Positions 1 to 6,633 of a stretch of 9,324 nucleotides of DNA are shown here, piece by piece (the first letter of the stretch is position 1; each line of letters opens with the position of its first letter). Under the pieces are notes generated by a model. It was given only the letters and a program-made list of their open reading frames with translations. It was not told the origin of the DNA and searched no databases. This DNA comes from Mariprofundus sp. (lineage in GTDB: Bacteria; Pseudomonadota; Zetaproteobacteria; Mariprofundales; Mariprofundaceae). Made by a program: the position numbers and the translations under genes. Location: positions 1-9,324 of the forward strand of contig WFUI01000239.1 in assembly GCA_015485035.1 (NCBI GenBank), given 5' to 3'.

Positions 1-151
1 CAATATCGCCATAATCCTTGAATTCCGCGCCGCCGCTCTCTGCCAATACCTTCGTGATCGCAGCGGTCAACGTCGTTTTGCCATGGTCAACGTGACCAAT
101 GGTACCAATGTTAACGTGCGGTTTGGTGCGCTCGTACTTTTCCTTTGCCAT
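1..151 (-). CDS. tuf: Elongation factor Tu, N-terminal part (cut by window edge)
   Basis: EF-Tu is the GTPase that carries aminoacyl-tRNA to the ribosomal A site. Only the first 50 codons are visible, and the rest lies beyond the left edge. The protein begins [20 protein letters not shown] and continues into the P-loop GHVDHGKT at about residues 19-26, which contacts the GTP phosphates and is essentially diagnostic of bacterial EF-Tu. The ATG at 149-151 is preceded by a strong AAGGAG. The gene starts 10 bases after the fusA stop codon, so it is the fourth gene of the str operon and is probably cotranscribed with fusA. Many Proteobacteria carry two tuf copies; whether there is a second here cannot be seen. 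No odd features in the visible part. Confidence 0.98.
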   Translation of the reverse strand, partial: MAKEKYERTKPHVNIGTIGHVDHGKTTLTAAITKVLAESGGAEFKDYGDI

Positions 152-157
152 GATTTA

Positions 158-163
158 CTCCTT
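158..163 (-). promoter_or_regulatory. Ribosome binding site of tuf, overlapping the fusA stop
   Basis: The sequence AAGGAG lies 6 bases before the tuf ATG and shares two bases with the TAA stop of fusA. Ribosomes finishing fusA therefore end directly on the tuf initiation site, which suggests translational coupling. The surrounding TTAAGGAGTA is identical to that in front of fusA. Confidence 0.8.
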
Positions 164-2240
164 AACCCTTAACTGCCGCAATAATTTCTTGCGCGATATT
201 CTTCGGAACTTCTTCATAATGCTTGAACTGCATGGTGTATGTTGCACGCCCCTGTGACATTGAACGAACATTGGTCGAATAACCGAACATTTCGGACAAC
301 GGCACTTCTGCCTCAACCACTTTCACACCTGAACGGTCTTCCATACCCAGCACACGGCCGCGACGACGGTTCAAGTCACCCACGATGTCGCCCATATAGT
401 CTTCGGGCGTTACCACTTCGACTTCCATCATCGGCTCGAGAATCACCGGATTGGCTTCCAGACAACCCTTTCGGAAACCCATGGAACCAGCCACTTTGAA
501 AGCCATCTCATTGGAATCCACATCATGGTAGGAGCCATCAACCACAGTCGCTCTGATATCTACCATCGGATAGCCAGCCAGCACGCCGTTGGCCATAGCT
601 TCTTCACAGCCCTTGCCCACAGCAGGAATATATTCACGCGGAATAGCACCACCGGTGATTTTATCTACAAATTCAAAACCAGCTCCGGCTTCCAGCGGCT
701 CAATTTCCAGCCAGCAATGACCATACTGACCACGACCGCCGGACTGGCGCACAAACTTGCCTTCCGACTTGGTTGCTGAACGGATTGTCTCACGATATGC
801 CACCTGTGGCTTACCCACATTGGCATCAACATTGAACTCACGACGCATGCGGTCAACCAGAATTTCCAGATGCAATTCACCCATGCCGGAAATAATTGTC
901 TGCCCGGTCTCTTCATCGGTACGAACACGGAATGAAGGATCTTCTGCCGCCAGACGACCAAGAGCAACGCCCATTTTTTCCTGATCCGCCTTGGTTTTCG
1001 GCTCGATTGCCACAGAAATTACCGGCTCAGGGAATTCCATGCGCTCCAGAATAATCGGCGCATCCGGTGTGCACAGTGTATCACCTGTTGTGGTTGCCTT
1101 CAGGCCAACCGCCGCAGCAATGTCGCCTGCGCGCACTTCCTTGATCTCGGAACGCTCATTGGCATGCATCTGCAGAATACGACCCAGACGCTCTTTTTTG
1201 TTCTTGGTCGTGTTAACCACATAAGAACCGGCCTCAGCCACACCTGAATAGACACGGAAGAAAGTCAGCGTTCCCACGAACGGATCAGTCATTACTTTAA
1301 ACGCCAGGGCAGAGAACGGTTCATCATCAGATGAATGGCGCTCATCATCGGCCTCTGTTTCAGGGTTAACACCTTTAATTGCAGGCACATCTACCGGCGC
1401 AGGCATATAATCAACCACGGCATCGAGCAAAGTTTGTACGCCCTTGTTTTTGAAAGCAGTACCACACAGGACAGGAATCACGCTGATATCCAGCACGGAC
1501 TTTCGAATACAGGCCTTCAGCGCATCCTGATCGATTTCCTCACCTTCGAGGTAAGCCATCATCAGCTCCTCGTCATTGACCAGCACGGCATCTAGCAGCT
1601 GCTCACGACGCTCTTCTGAGACTTCCTGCAAATCAGCCGGAATATCCACCACATCGTACATCGCGCCCATGGCTTCATCTTTCCAGACAATCGCCTTCAT
1701 GGAAACCAGATCAACCACGCCCTGGAAATCTTCTTCCGCTCCGATAGGAATATTCAACGCTACCGCATTGTGGCCCAGTCGCTCACGAATCTCGTCAACC
1801 ACGTTAAAGAAATCAGCACCGGTGCGATCCATCTTGTTTACGAAAGCAATGCGGGGAACACTGTAACGATCTGCCTGGCGCCAGACTGTTTCTGATTGCG
1901 GCTGAACACCACCCACAGCACAGAACACACCGACAGCGCCGTCAAGCACACGCAGAGAACGCTCCACTTCAATAGTGAAGTCCACATGGCCGGGAGTGTC
2001 GATGATATTAATCTGATGGTTATCCCAGGTACAGGTCGTAGCAGCTGAAGTGATCGTGATACCACGCTCCTGCTCCTGCTCCATCCAGTCCATGGTGGCA
2101 GCGCCATCGTGTACTTCGCCAATCTTGTGGCTTACGCCCGTATAAAACAGGACGCGCTCAGTCGTTGTTGTTTTACCAGCGTCAATATGAGCCATAATGC
2201 CAATATTGCGCACACGTTCCAGCGGTGTTTTACGAGCCAC
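162..2240 (-). CDS. fusA: Elongation factor G (EF-G)
   Basis: EF-G is the cytosolic GTPase that drives tRNA-mRNA translocation and, with ribosome recycling factor, splits ribosomes after termination. The product has 692 residues, close to the usual 690-705. The G domain shows G1 AHIDAGKT (17-24), switch I RGIT (59-62), G3 DTPGH (81-85) and G4 NKMD (135-138), followed by the effector stretch [16 protein letters not shown]. Domain IV carries GGRGQYGH, and the C-terminal domain contains the conserved PLSEMFGY. The start is GTG at 2238-2240, chosen because AAGGAG sits 7 bases upstream and the protein then begins [15 protein letters not shown], matching family members. It is the third str-operon gene, 122 bases after rpsG and 10 bases before tuf. 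The reading frame is intact. The similarity throughout is to the canonical translocase and not to the tetracycline-protection (TetM-type) or EF-G2 branches. Confidence 0.98.
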   Translation of the reverse strand: MARKTPLERVRNIGIMAHIDAGKTTTTERVLFYTGVSHKIGEVHDGAATMDWMEQEQERGITITSAATTCTWDNHQINIIDTPGHVDFTIEVERSLRVLDGAVGVFCAVGGVQPQSETVWRQADRYSVPRIAFVNKMDRTGADFFNVVDEIRERLGHNAVALNIPIGAEEDFQGVVDLVSMKAIVWKDEAMGAMYDVVDIPADLQEVSEERREQLLDAVLVNDEELMMAYLEGEEIDQDALKACIRKSVLDISVIPVLCGTAFKNKGVQTLLDAVVDYMPAPVDVPAIKGVNPETEADDERHSSDDEPFSALAFKVMTDPFVGTLTFFRVYSGVAEAGSYVVNTTKNKKERLGRILQMHANERSEIKEVRAGDIAAAVGLKATTTGDTLCTPDAPIILERMEFPEPVISVAIEPKTKADQEKMGVALGRLAAEDPSFRVRTDEETGQTIISGMGELHLEILVDRMRREFNVDANVGKPQVAYRETIRSATKSEGKFVRQSGGRGQYGHCWLEIEPLEAGAGFEFVDKITGGAIPREYIPAVGKGCEEAMANGVLAGYPMVDIRATVVDGSYHDVDSNEMAFKVAGSMGFRKGCLEANPVILEPMMEVEVVTPEDYMGDIVGDLNRRRGRVLGMEDRSGVKVVEAEVPLSEMFGYSTNVRSMSQGRATYTMQFKHYEEVPKNIAQEIIAAVKG

Positions 2241-2247
2241 GTCGCTA

Positions 2248-2253
2248 CTCCTT
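2248..2253 (-). promoter_or_regulatory. Ribosome binding site that fixes the GTG start of fusA
   Basis: A perfect AAGGAG lies 7 bases before GTG at 2238-2240. No ATG offers a better start nearby, and the resulting N-terminus matches EF-G. The weaker GTG codon is compensated by a strong Shine-Dalgarno sequence. Confidence 0.8.
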
Positions 2254-2265
2254 AATATCCATCAA

Positions 2266-2296
2266 ATTATAAAAGAACTATCTCTTTTACTGTTAA
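2266..2296 (-). promoter_or_regulatory. Candidate internal promoter for fusA-tuf
   Basis: Reading the minus strand, TTAACA (2291-2296, 5 of 6 to the -35 consensus) is followed after 19 bases by a perfect TATAAT (2266-2271). Transcription would begin near 2259, about 18 bases before the GTG of fusA and just upstream of its ribosome binding site. The 19-base spacer is longer than the optimal 17, and the stretch is AT-rich, so a chance match is possible. A separate fusA-tuf transcript would suit the higher cellular demand for elongation factors than for ribosomal proteins. Confidence 0.35.
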
Positions 2297-2312
2297 ACTA
2301 TAACTACTATCC

Positions 2313-2326
2313 GAGCCTTTTGGCTC
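2313..2326 (-). other. Hairpin in the rpsG-fusA spacer (downstream member)
   Basis: On the minus-strand RNA, GAGCC-AAAA-GGCUC forms a perfect 5-bp stem with a 4-base loop. Two further G.U pairs can extend it. It is not followed by a U-tract, so it does not look like an intrinsic terminator. It might be a processing or stability element, or part of a translational control region for fusA. Confidence 0.5.
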
Positions 2327-2331
2327 AATCA

Positions 2332-2353
2332 GCCGTAATCTTTAAACTACGGC
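2332..2353 (-). other. Hairpin in the rpsG-fusA spacer (upstream member)
   Basis: On the minus-strand RNA, GCCGUAGU pairs with AUUACGGC to give an 8-bp stem (one G.U pair) with the 6-base loop UUAAAG. It begins 9 bases after the rpsG stop codon and ends 5 bases before the second hairpin. The U-tract precedes the stem, so it is not an intrinsic terminator for this strand. Its 3' arm ends in GGCU, which could instead pair with the AGCC of the following hairpin, so the two structures may compete. Confidence 0.5.
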
Positions 2354-2362
2354 AAAAACCAC

Positions 2363-2833
2363 TTACCAACGGAAGTGAGAAAACGCCTTGTTAGCTTCAG
2401 CCATGCGATGGGTCTCATCACGTTTCTTATAAGCACCACCGCGCTCACTAACGGCATCAGCCATTTCATTACCCAAACGTTCAGCCATAGTATGCTCTGA
2501 ACGATTACGGGAATACTCTACCAACCAGCGCACAGCCAATGACTGCTGACGGCGATCAGACACTTCGATCGGAACCTGATAAGTCGCACCACCCACACGG
2601 CGGGATTTAACCTCAACCTGAGGACGCACTGCTTCAAGCGCATTATGCAATGCAGCCAGTGGCTCGGAACCGGTCTTCTGGGATGCTATGTCCATAGCAT
2701 CATAAACAATGGATTCCGCAATATTCTTTTTTCCATCAAGCATCACCTTGTTCACAACGGTGGAAACTCTGGTATCACCAAATTTCGCATCCGGAACAAT
2801 CGGGCGACGGGGGGCTGGTCCTTTACGTGGCAT
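2363..2833 (-). CDS. rpsG: 30S ribosomal protein S7
   Basis: S7 is a primary 16S rRNA-binding protein that nucleates assembly of the 30S head and lies near the E site. The product has 156 residues, the usual bacterial length. Family signatures are [19 protein letters not shown] (residues 18-36), [19 protein letters not shown] in the middle, and the C-terminal [15 protein letters not shown]. The start is ATG at 2831-2833, preceded by AGAGGA about 8 bases upstream. It follows rpsL after only 20 bases. In E. coli the S7 repressor target lies in a longer rpsL-rpsG spacer (about 96 bases from memory), so the same arrangement cannot exist here. Nothing in the protein is unusual. Confidence 0.98.
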   Translation of the reverse strand: MPRKGPAPRRPIVPDAKFGDTRVSTVVNKVMLDGKKNIAESIVYDAMDIASQKTGSEPLAALHNALEAVRPQVEVKSRRVGGATYQVPIEVSDRRQQSLAVRWLVEYSRNRSEHTMAERLGNEMADAVSERGGAYKKRDETHRMAEANKAFSHFRW

Positions 2834-2853
2834 CTGTCTATTCCTCTCTTGTC

Positions 2854-3225
2854 TTACTTAGGACGCTTGGCGCCATACTTCGAGCGAGCCTGCTTACGAC
2901 CCTCAACACCCGTAGTATCCAATACGCCACGCAGGATATGGTAACGCACACCCGGCAAATCCTTTACACGACCACCGCGAATCAGCACCACTGAATGCTC
3001 CTGCAGCTTGTGCCCTTCACCTGGAATGTAAGCCGTAACCTCCATGCCGTTGGTCAGACGCACACGGGCTACTTTACGCAGGGCCGAGTTCGGCTTTTTA
3101 GGTGTCGTGGTATATACACGCGTACATACACCGCGACGCTGCGGGCAAGCCTGCAGGGCAGGAACTTTATTAATCTTGCGCTTGTCCTTGCGCGGCTTGC
3201 GGATCAACTGGTTGACTGTTGGCAT
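2854..3225 (-). CDS. rpsL: 30S ribosomal protein S12
   Basis: S12 sits at the decoding centre of the 30S subunit and controls accuracy of codon reading. It is the target region for streptomycin resistance mutations. The product has 123 residues (E. coli 124). The start is the ATG at 3223-3225, giving [13 protein letters not shown]. An in-frame upstream start would add eight residues foreign to the family and would ignore the GAGG five bases before this ATG. The loop [13 protein letters not shown] (39-51) carries Lys43, and [13 protein letters not shown] (84-96) carries Lys88 and Asp89. These are the wild-type, streptomycin-sensitive residues, and the aspartate is the one methylthiolated by RimO in E. 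coli. It is the first gene of the str operon, about 66 bases downstream of a strong promoter. Confidence 0.98.
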   Translation of the reverse strand: MPTVNQLIRKPRKDKRKINKVPALQACPQRRGVCTRVYTTTPKKPNSALRKVARVRLTNGMEVTAYIPGEGHKLQEHSVVLIRGGRVKDLPGVRYHILRGVLDTTGVEGRKQARSKYGAKRPK

Positions 3226-3291
3226 TGTTACCTCATCTCTAGCTTTCACTACGCTGAACTACCGTCGAAAAACGGAGCCCCGGCGAAGGGT
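3226..3291 (-). other. Presumed 5' leader of the str operon mRNA
   Basis: If transcription starts at the A near 3291, the leader is about 66 bases long. It contains CCGT-TTTTCG-ACGG (3262-3275), a 4-bp stem, and a second small inverted repeat TTCA-GCGTAG-TGAA close to the ribosome binding site. Both are short, and no known leader motif is recognised. The rpsL ribosome binding site GAGG is at 3231-3234. Confidence 0.4.
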
Positions 3292-3296
3292 CGCGA

Positions 3297-3325
3297 ACCA
3301 TAGTGTCGGCCAATATGACTGTCAA
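3297..3325 (-). promoter_or_regulatory. Sigma70-type promoter of the rpsL-rpsG-fusA-tuf operon
   Basis: On the minus strand a perfect -35 box TTGACA (3320-3325) is followed after exactly 17 bases by TATGGT (3297-3302, 4 of 6 to TATAAT). Downstream of the -10 box comes TCGCGACCC, a GC-rich discriminator of the kind seen at promoters repressed by ppGpp/DksA. The placement directly before rpsL and the presence of only this strong match in the long gap make it the likely main promoter for ribosomal protein and elongation factor synthesis. Stringent control is inferred from the discriminator composition only. Confidence 0.75.
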
Positions 3326-3661
3326 CAGCTTTTGAACATCTATCAACCACCTTGCTTCAACAGCTATCATTCGTGAAAATCAACACGACGGCATGAACAA
3401 GCCCTTAACGTCCGGCTCATACACAACAACGTCATATATCCGGCCCACAATCGAAGCCGTATAAACCGAATAAGGATATACACGCGACCGTTCACCCGCT
3501 GAAGTATGCCAGGTACGCCACAACGACAAACCTGAGAGCACAACAAAAACACTCTCAGATAAATCTGAAAATATTCGCGATAGTTATATTAAGAAGCCCT
3601 TACTCACGACATCAAGTCCGCCCATGGATTACCCGGGGGCTATGAACTTCTCAGTCTATCC
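3326..3661. other. Non-coding gap between pntB and the str promoter
   Basis: These 336 bases (436 from the pntB stop to the rpsL start) hold no convincing gene. The longest minus-strand frame here is 61 codons, rich in Arg and Cys, without a ribosome binding site or family resemblance. No intrinsic terminator follows pntB: the nearest GC-rich inverted repeat, GCCC/GGGC around 3620-3643, has only a 4-bp stem and no U-tract, so pntB transcripts may stop Rho-dependently or read through. Visible structures are an inverted repeat pair (3532-3568) and a 9-base direct repeat, tcaacagct on the plus strand, at 3322-3330 and 3357-3365. The first copy of that repeat overlaps the -35 box. Confidence 0.6.
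3532..3568. repeat. Two overlapping, mutually exclusive inverted repeats
   Basis: CTGAGAG (3532-3538) and CTCTCAG (3552-3558) are perfect 7-base inverted repeats 13 bases apart. TCAGAT (3555-3560) and ATCTGA (3563-3568) form a second, 6-base palindrome that shares TCAG with the first. In RNA or extruded DNA only one of the two stems can form. Neither stem is followed by a U-tract on the minus strand, so this is not a standard terminator. It lies about 100 bases downstream of pntB and about 230 bases upstream of the str promoter. Its role is unknown. Confidence 0.5.
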
Positions 3662-5065
3662 TCAAGCCAGTGCCTGCTTGATTGATTCACACGCCTGCTT
3701 GGCGTCCGAGAACAGCATCATGGTCTTGTCCATATAGAATAAATCATTATCCAGTCCGGCATAGCCAGGCGACAGAGAACGCTTGATGACAATCACATGC
3801 TCTGCCTTGGACACTTCAAGAATCGGCATCCCGTATATCGGACTCGACGGGTCTGTTTTGGCCGACGGGTTCGTCACATCATTGGCACCGATTACCAGTG
3901 CCACATCAGTATCGGCAAATTCAGAATTGATTTCATCCATTTCGAACACAATATCATAGGGTACATCAGCCTCAGCCAGCAGCACATTCATGTGACCGGG
4001 CATTCGGCCCGCTACCGGATGAATGGCAAACTTCACATGCACACCCCGCTCCAGCAATTCATCCACCATCTCTTTCAGTGCATGCTGAGCACGAGCTACC
4101 GCCAGGCCATAACCCGGCACAATCACCACCGAACGAGCATTGCTGATCAGGAACGCTGCATCTTCAGCCGCACCGCTTTTAACAGGACGATCTGCGACCT
4201 GTCCGGCAGCGCCACCTGCAGCGACCGCGTCACCACCGAACCCTCCCAGCAATACATTCATTAATGAGCGATTCATCGCCTTACACATAATATAAGATAG
4301 AATCGCGCCGGATGAACCGACCAGCGCACCAGCCACGATCAGCATATTATTACCCAGCGTGAAACCGATCCCCGCTGCTGCCCACCCCGAATATGAGTTC
4401 AGCATGGATACAATCACCGGCATATCCGCGCCGCCAATCGGCACAATCAGCAGCACCCCCAGGACCAGTGCCACACCCAGCATCACCATAAAGGGTAACG
4501 TCGCTTCGTTCATACAGAATATAATACCAGCACCGATCATGACAACACCCAGCACCAGATTCAGCAGATGCTGCCCGCCAAACACCAGTGGCTTGCCGGA
4601 TAAAATCCCCTGCAGCTTACCGAAAGCAATCAACGAAGCGGTAAATGTAATGGCGCCGATAAACGTACCGAGGAACAATTCAATGCGGCTGGCCATGTAC
4701 AAGCCGCCTTCAGCATTGGCAATGCCATAGGCCACCGGATCAATGAAGGCTGAAACAGCGATTAATACAGCCGCCAGGCCGACCAGCGAGTGCATAAAAG
4801 CCACGGTTTGGGGCATATGTGTCATCGGCACCTTGCGCGCCACTGTGCCGCCAAGCAGCCCCCCGACAGCAATCGCCACCACAATCCAGGCATAATTCTG
4901 GACTGTATCCATCTGCAGGGTTACCAGTGCAGCTATACCCATGCCCAGCATTCCCAGCGCATTACCGCGTCTTGCCGTTTCCGGACTGGCCAACCCCTTG
5001 AGTGCAAAAATAATAAGCACCGATGCAAGCAGGTAGGCCATCGCCACCATATTGACTGATAGCAT
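3662..5065 (-). CDS. pntB: NAD(P) transhydrogenase subunit beta
   Basis: PntB forms most of the proton channel (domain II) and the NADP(H)-binding domain III of the transhydrogenase. This inner-membrane enzyme couples proton entry to hydride transfer from NADH to NADP+. The product has 467 residues (E. coli 462). Residues 1-265 contain multiple hydrophobic helices. His92 in MHSLVGLAAVL matches the proton-channel His91 of E. coli. Asp214 in IGGADMPV and Asn223 in MLNSYSGWAA are also conserved. After a Gly/Ala-rich linker (272-300) comes the cytosolic NADP domain with VPGYGLAVARAQ (316-327), HPVAGRMPGHMNVLLAEA (349-366) and the GANDVTNP loop (393-400). The ATG at 5063-5065 lies 8 bases after the pntAB stop, with AGGGG overlapping that stop, so translation is probably coupled. 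It is the last gene of the pnt operon. Confidence 0.97.
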   Translation of the reverse strand: MLSVNMVAMAYLLASVLIIFALKGLASPETARRGNALGMLGMGIAALVTLQMDTVQNYAWIVVAIAVGGLLGGTVARKVPMTHMPQTVAFMHSLVGLAAVLIAVSAFIDPVAYGIANAEGGLYMASRIELFLGTFIGAITFTASLIAFGKLQGILSGKPLVFGGQHLLNLVLGVVMIGAGIIFCMNEATLPFMVMLGVALVLGVLLIVPIGGADMPVIVSMLNSYSGWAAAGIGFTLGNNMLIVAGALVGSSGAILSYIMCKAMNRSLMNVLLGGFGGDAVAAGGAAGQVADRPVKSGAAEDAAFLISNARSVVIVPGYGLAVARAQHALKEMVDELLERGVHVKFAIHPVAGRMPGHMNVLLAEADVPYDIVFEMDEINSEFADTDVALVIGANDVTNPSAKTDPSSPIYGMPILEVSKAEHVIVIKRSLSPGYAGLDNDLFYMDKTMMLFSDAKQACESIKQALA

Positions 5066-5073
5066 AGTCGCCC

Positions 5074-5418
5074 CTATTTCCGTTTTTTGAACATGGCAAG
5101 CATGCGCTGCGTCACCATGAATCCACCAAAGATATTCACTGCCGCAAGGCCCACTGCAATCAAACCGAGTACTGTGGCCAGGCTCATTTCAACAGGGCCT
5201 GCCGCCAGCAGTGCACCGACAATAATAATACTGGAGATGGCATTGGTAACGCTCATCAGCGGCGTATGCAGTGCCGGCGTCACTGTCCAGACCACATGAT
5301 AGCCAACAATAATGGCCAGCACGAAAACGGTGAATGAGAAAACAAACGGATCCACTGCAGAAGCGTGCGCCTGTGCAACATGCTCGTTTGCGACCTGAGC
5401 TATGGCTGCGGTATTCAC
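5074..5418 (-). CDS. pntAB: NAD(P) transhydrogenase subunit alpha part 2 (membrane domain)
   Basis: This is the small membrane piece of the transhydrogenase alpha subunit. Together with PntB it builds the proton-conducting domain II. The product has 114 residues with three hydrophobic helices at about 26-46, 54-73 and 80-100. The conserved [19 protein letters not shown] (52-70) is the family hallmark, and the tail FKKRK is basic, as expected on the cytosolic side. The start is GTG at 5416-5418, chosen because AAGGAGG lies 7 bases upstream. A longer in-frame extension (to 5472) would read back through pntAA coding sequence and add no family residues. The GTG overlaps the pntAA stop as GTGA, a classic coupled junction. 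The separate gene reflects the split alpha subunit of the Rhodospirillum type; E. coli has both parts fused. Confidence 0.95.
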   Translation of the reverse strand: MNTAAIAQVANEHVAQAHASAVDPFVFSFTVFVLAIIVGYHVVWTVTPALHTPLMSVTNAISSIIIVGALLAAGPVEMSLATVLGLIAVGLAAVNIFGGFMVTQRMLAMFKKRK

Positions 5419-6548
5419 GATGCACCCTCCTTCGACAACAGTTGCGGCTTGAGAAATTCGCCACTGGCACACAGCAGTGCCGCCTCAACCACCTCATCTT
5501 CCCGGTTGATCTGCAAACTGCCATCATCCTGCAACATCGGTGAGATAAAATTAAACAGGTTGCGTGCATACAGGCTACTGGCATCGGTGGCCATCAGAGA
5601 CGGGATATTGGTAATGCCGACCAGTGTCACGCCATGCCTGATTACCACTGCATCCGGCTCGGATAACGGACAGTTCCCACCCGATTCAACAGCCATATCA
5701 ACAATCACCGAGCCGGGCTTCATACTCTGCACCATTTCTTCGGTAATCAATACAGGAGCAGGCCGTCCGGGAATCAATGCTGTAGTAATAATAACATCCG
5801 ATTTGGCGGCATGCTCAGCGATCAGTTCAGCCTGACGTCGTTTGTAGTCATCATCCATCTCTTTGGCATAGCCACTTGCATCTTCAGCATCAGCATCAGC
5901 CGCCACTTCGACAAATTTCGCCCCCAGGCTCTCCACCTGCTCCTTGGCCGCAGCACGCACATCAAAAGCTTCGACACTCGCCCCCATACGTCGCGCTGTA
6001 GCAATGGCCTGCAGCCCGGCCACGCCGGCACCCATCACCAGCACCCTGGCCGGCTGCACCGTGCCGGCAGCCGTCATCAACATCGGAAAAAATCGCTGGT
6101 AGTGCTCCATGGCCAGTAATACCGACTTATAACCGGCGATATTGGCCTGTGAAGACAGCACATCCATGCTTTGAGCCCGCGAAATACGCGGAACCATTTC
6201 CATACAAAAACAGGAAAGACCGGCATCGGCATAATCCTGCAATAGCGGATTACTGAATGGCGCCATCAGACTGGCCACCGTCATCCCCTGTTTGACATGC
6301 GTGAGCTCGTCCGCATTGAGCGGGCTCACCTTCAACACCAGGTCGGCATCGGCACAGGCCGATGCAAAACCATCGACTACCCGGGCTCCTTGCTCGATAT
6401 AGGCGTTGTCCGGGTAGTTGGCGAGCGTACCGGCGCCTTTTTCAAGCACCACATCACAACCGGCGGCAATGAATTTCTTCACCGTCTCGGGCGTAGCTGC
6501 CACGCGTTTTTCATGGGATTGTGTTTCGGCTGGAACAGCGATCAACAT
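5415..6548 (-). CDS. pntAA: NAD(P) transhydrogenase subunit alpha part 1 (NAD-binding domain)
   Basis: This soluble domain I binds NAD(H) at the cytosolic face and hands hydride to NADP+ on PntB. The product has 377 residues, normal for the split form. The N-terminal half is of the alanine dehydrogenase/PNT type and begins [34 protein letters not shown] (121-134) holds Arg121, Gln126, Asp129 and Ser132, which correspond by spacing to the active-site Arg127, Gln132, Asp135 and Ser138 of R. rubrum (from memory). The Rossmann fold is [10 protein letters not shown] (171-180), with Asp197 placed to bind the adenosine ribose, which indicates NAD preference. [10 protein letters not shown] (226-235) is the mobile loop region, and [10 protein letters not shown] follows. 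The ATG at 6546-6548 has GGAG 8 bases upstream. It is followed by pntAB with a 4-base overlap. Alanine dehydrogenase is excluded by the mobile loop and the pnt context. Confidence 0.96.
   Translation of the reverse strand: MLIAVPAETQSHEKRVAATPETVKKFIAAGCDVVLEKGAGTLANYPDNAYIEQGARVVDGFASACADADLVLKVSPLNADELTHVKQGMTVASLMAPFSNPLLQDYADAGLSCFCMEMVPRISRAQSMDVLSSQANIAGYKSVLLAMEHYQRFFPMLMTAAGTVQPARVLVMGAGVAGLQAIATARRMGASVEAFDVRAAAKEQVESLGAKFVEVAADADAEDASGYAKEMDDDYKRRQAELIAEHAAKSDVIITTALIPGRPAPVLITEEMVQSMKPGSVIVDMAVESGGNCPLSEPDAVVIRHGVTLVGITNIPSLMATDASSLYARNLFNFISPMLQDDGSLQINREDEVVEAALLCASGEFLKPQLLSKEGAS
5426..5432 (-). promoter_or_regulatory. Ribosome binding site that fixes the GTG start of pntAB
   Basis: A perfect AAGGAGG inside the last codons of pntAA lies 7 bases before GTG at 5416-5418. 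It decides against the longer in-frame extension, which has no such site. Confidence 0.8.
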
Positions 6549-6605
6549 GCATTATTCTCCGGATTGTCTGGCCGCCTCCTGATGCACACACACAGCGGTT
6601 GCTGA

Positions 6606-6633
6606 ATTGTAGGGCTATCAGGCCGTTTTACAA
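6606..6633 (-). promoter_or_regulatory. Candidate promoter of the pnt operon
   Basis: On the minus strand TTGTAA (6628-6633, 4 of 6) is followed after 16 bases by TACAAT (6606-6611, 5 of 6). The -35 box overlaps the stop codon of folK. Transcription would begin near 6599 and give a leader of about 50 bases before pntAA. Readthrough from folBK is equally possible, since only 79 bases separate the genes and no terminator is visible between them. Confidence 0.4.

Noticed and set aside
665..967. Second minus-strand frame of 100 codons inside fusA
   Set aside because: It is a frame-shifted copy of EF-G coding sequence; the EF-G frame is uninterrupted, so there is no real frameshift or extra gene.
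3226..3249. N-terminal extension of rpsL by eight codons
   Set aside because: S12 proteins begin at MxTVNQL; the ATG at 3223-3225 has its own ribosome binding site.
3270..3285. Possible attenuator CGGGGCTCCG followed by TTTTT in the rpsL leader
   Set aside because: The stem has only three base pairs, too weak for an intrinsic terminator.
3367..3552. Minus-strand frame of 61 codons in the pntB-rpsL gap
   Set aside because: Rich in Arg and Cys, no ribosome binding site and no family features; it crosses the inverted-repeat region. Treated as non-coding.
3600..3661. Terminator after pntB
   Set aside because: Only a 4-bp GCCC/GGGC stem with a large loop and no U-tract is present.
3797..4264. 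Plus-strand frame of 155 codons inside pntB
   Set aside because: It is antisense to the NADP-binding domain of pntB, His- and Arg-rich, with no recognisable domain.
5419..5472. N-terminal extension of pntAB by 18 codons
   Set aside because: It lies inside pntAA, has no ribosome binding site and adds nothing conserved; the GTG at 5416-5418 with AAGGAGG is clearly better.
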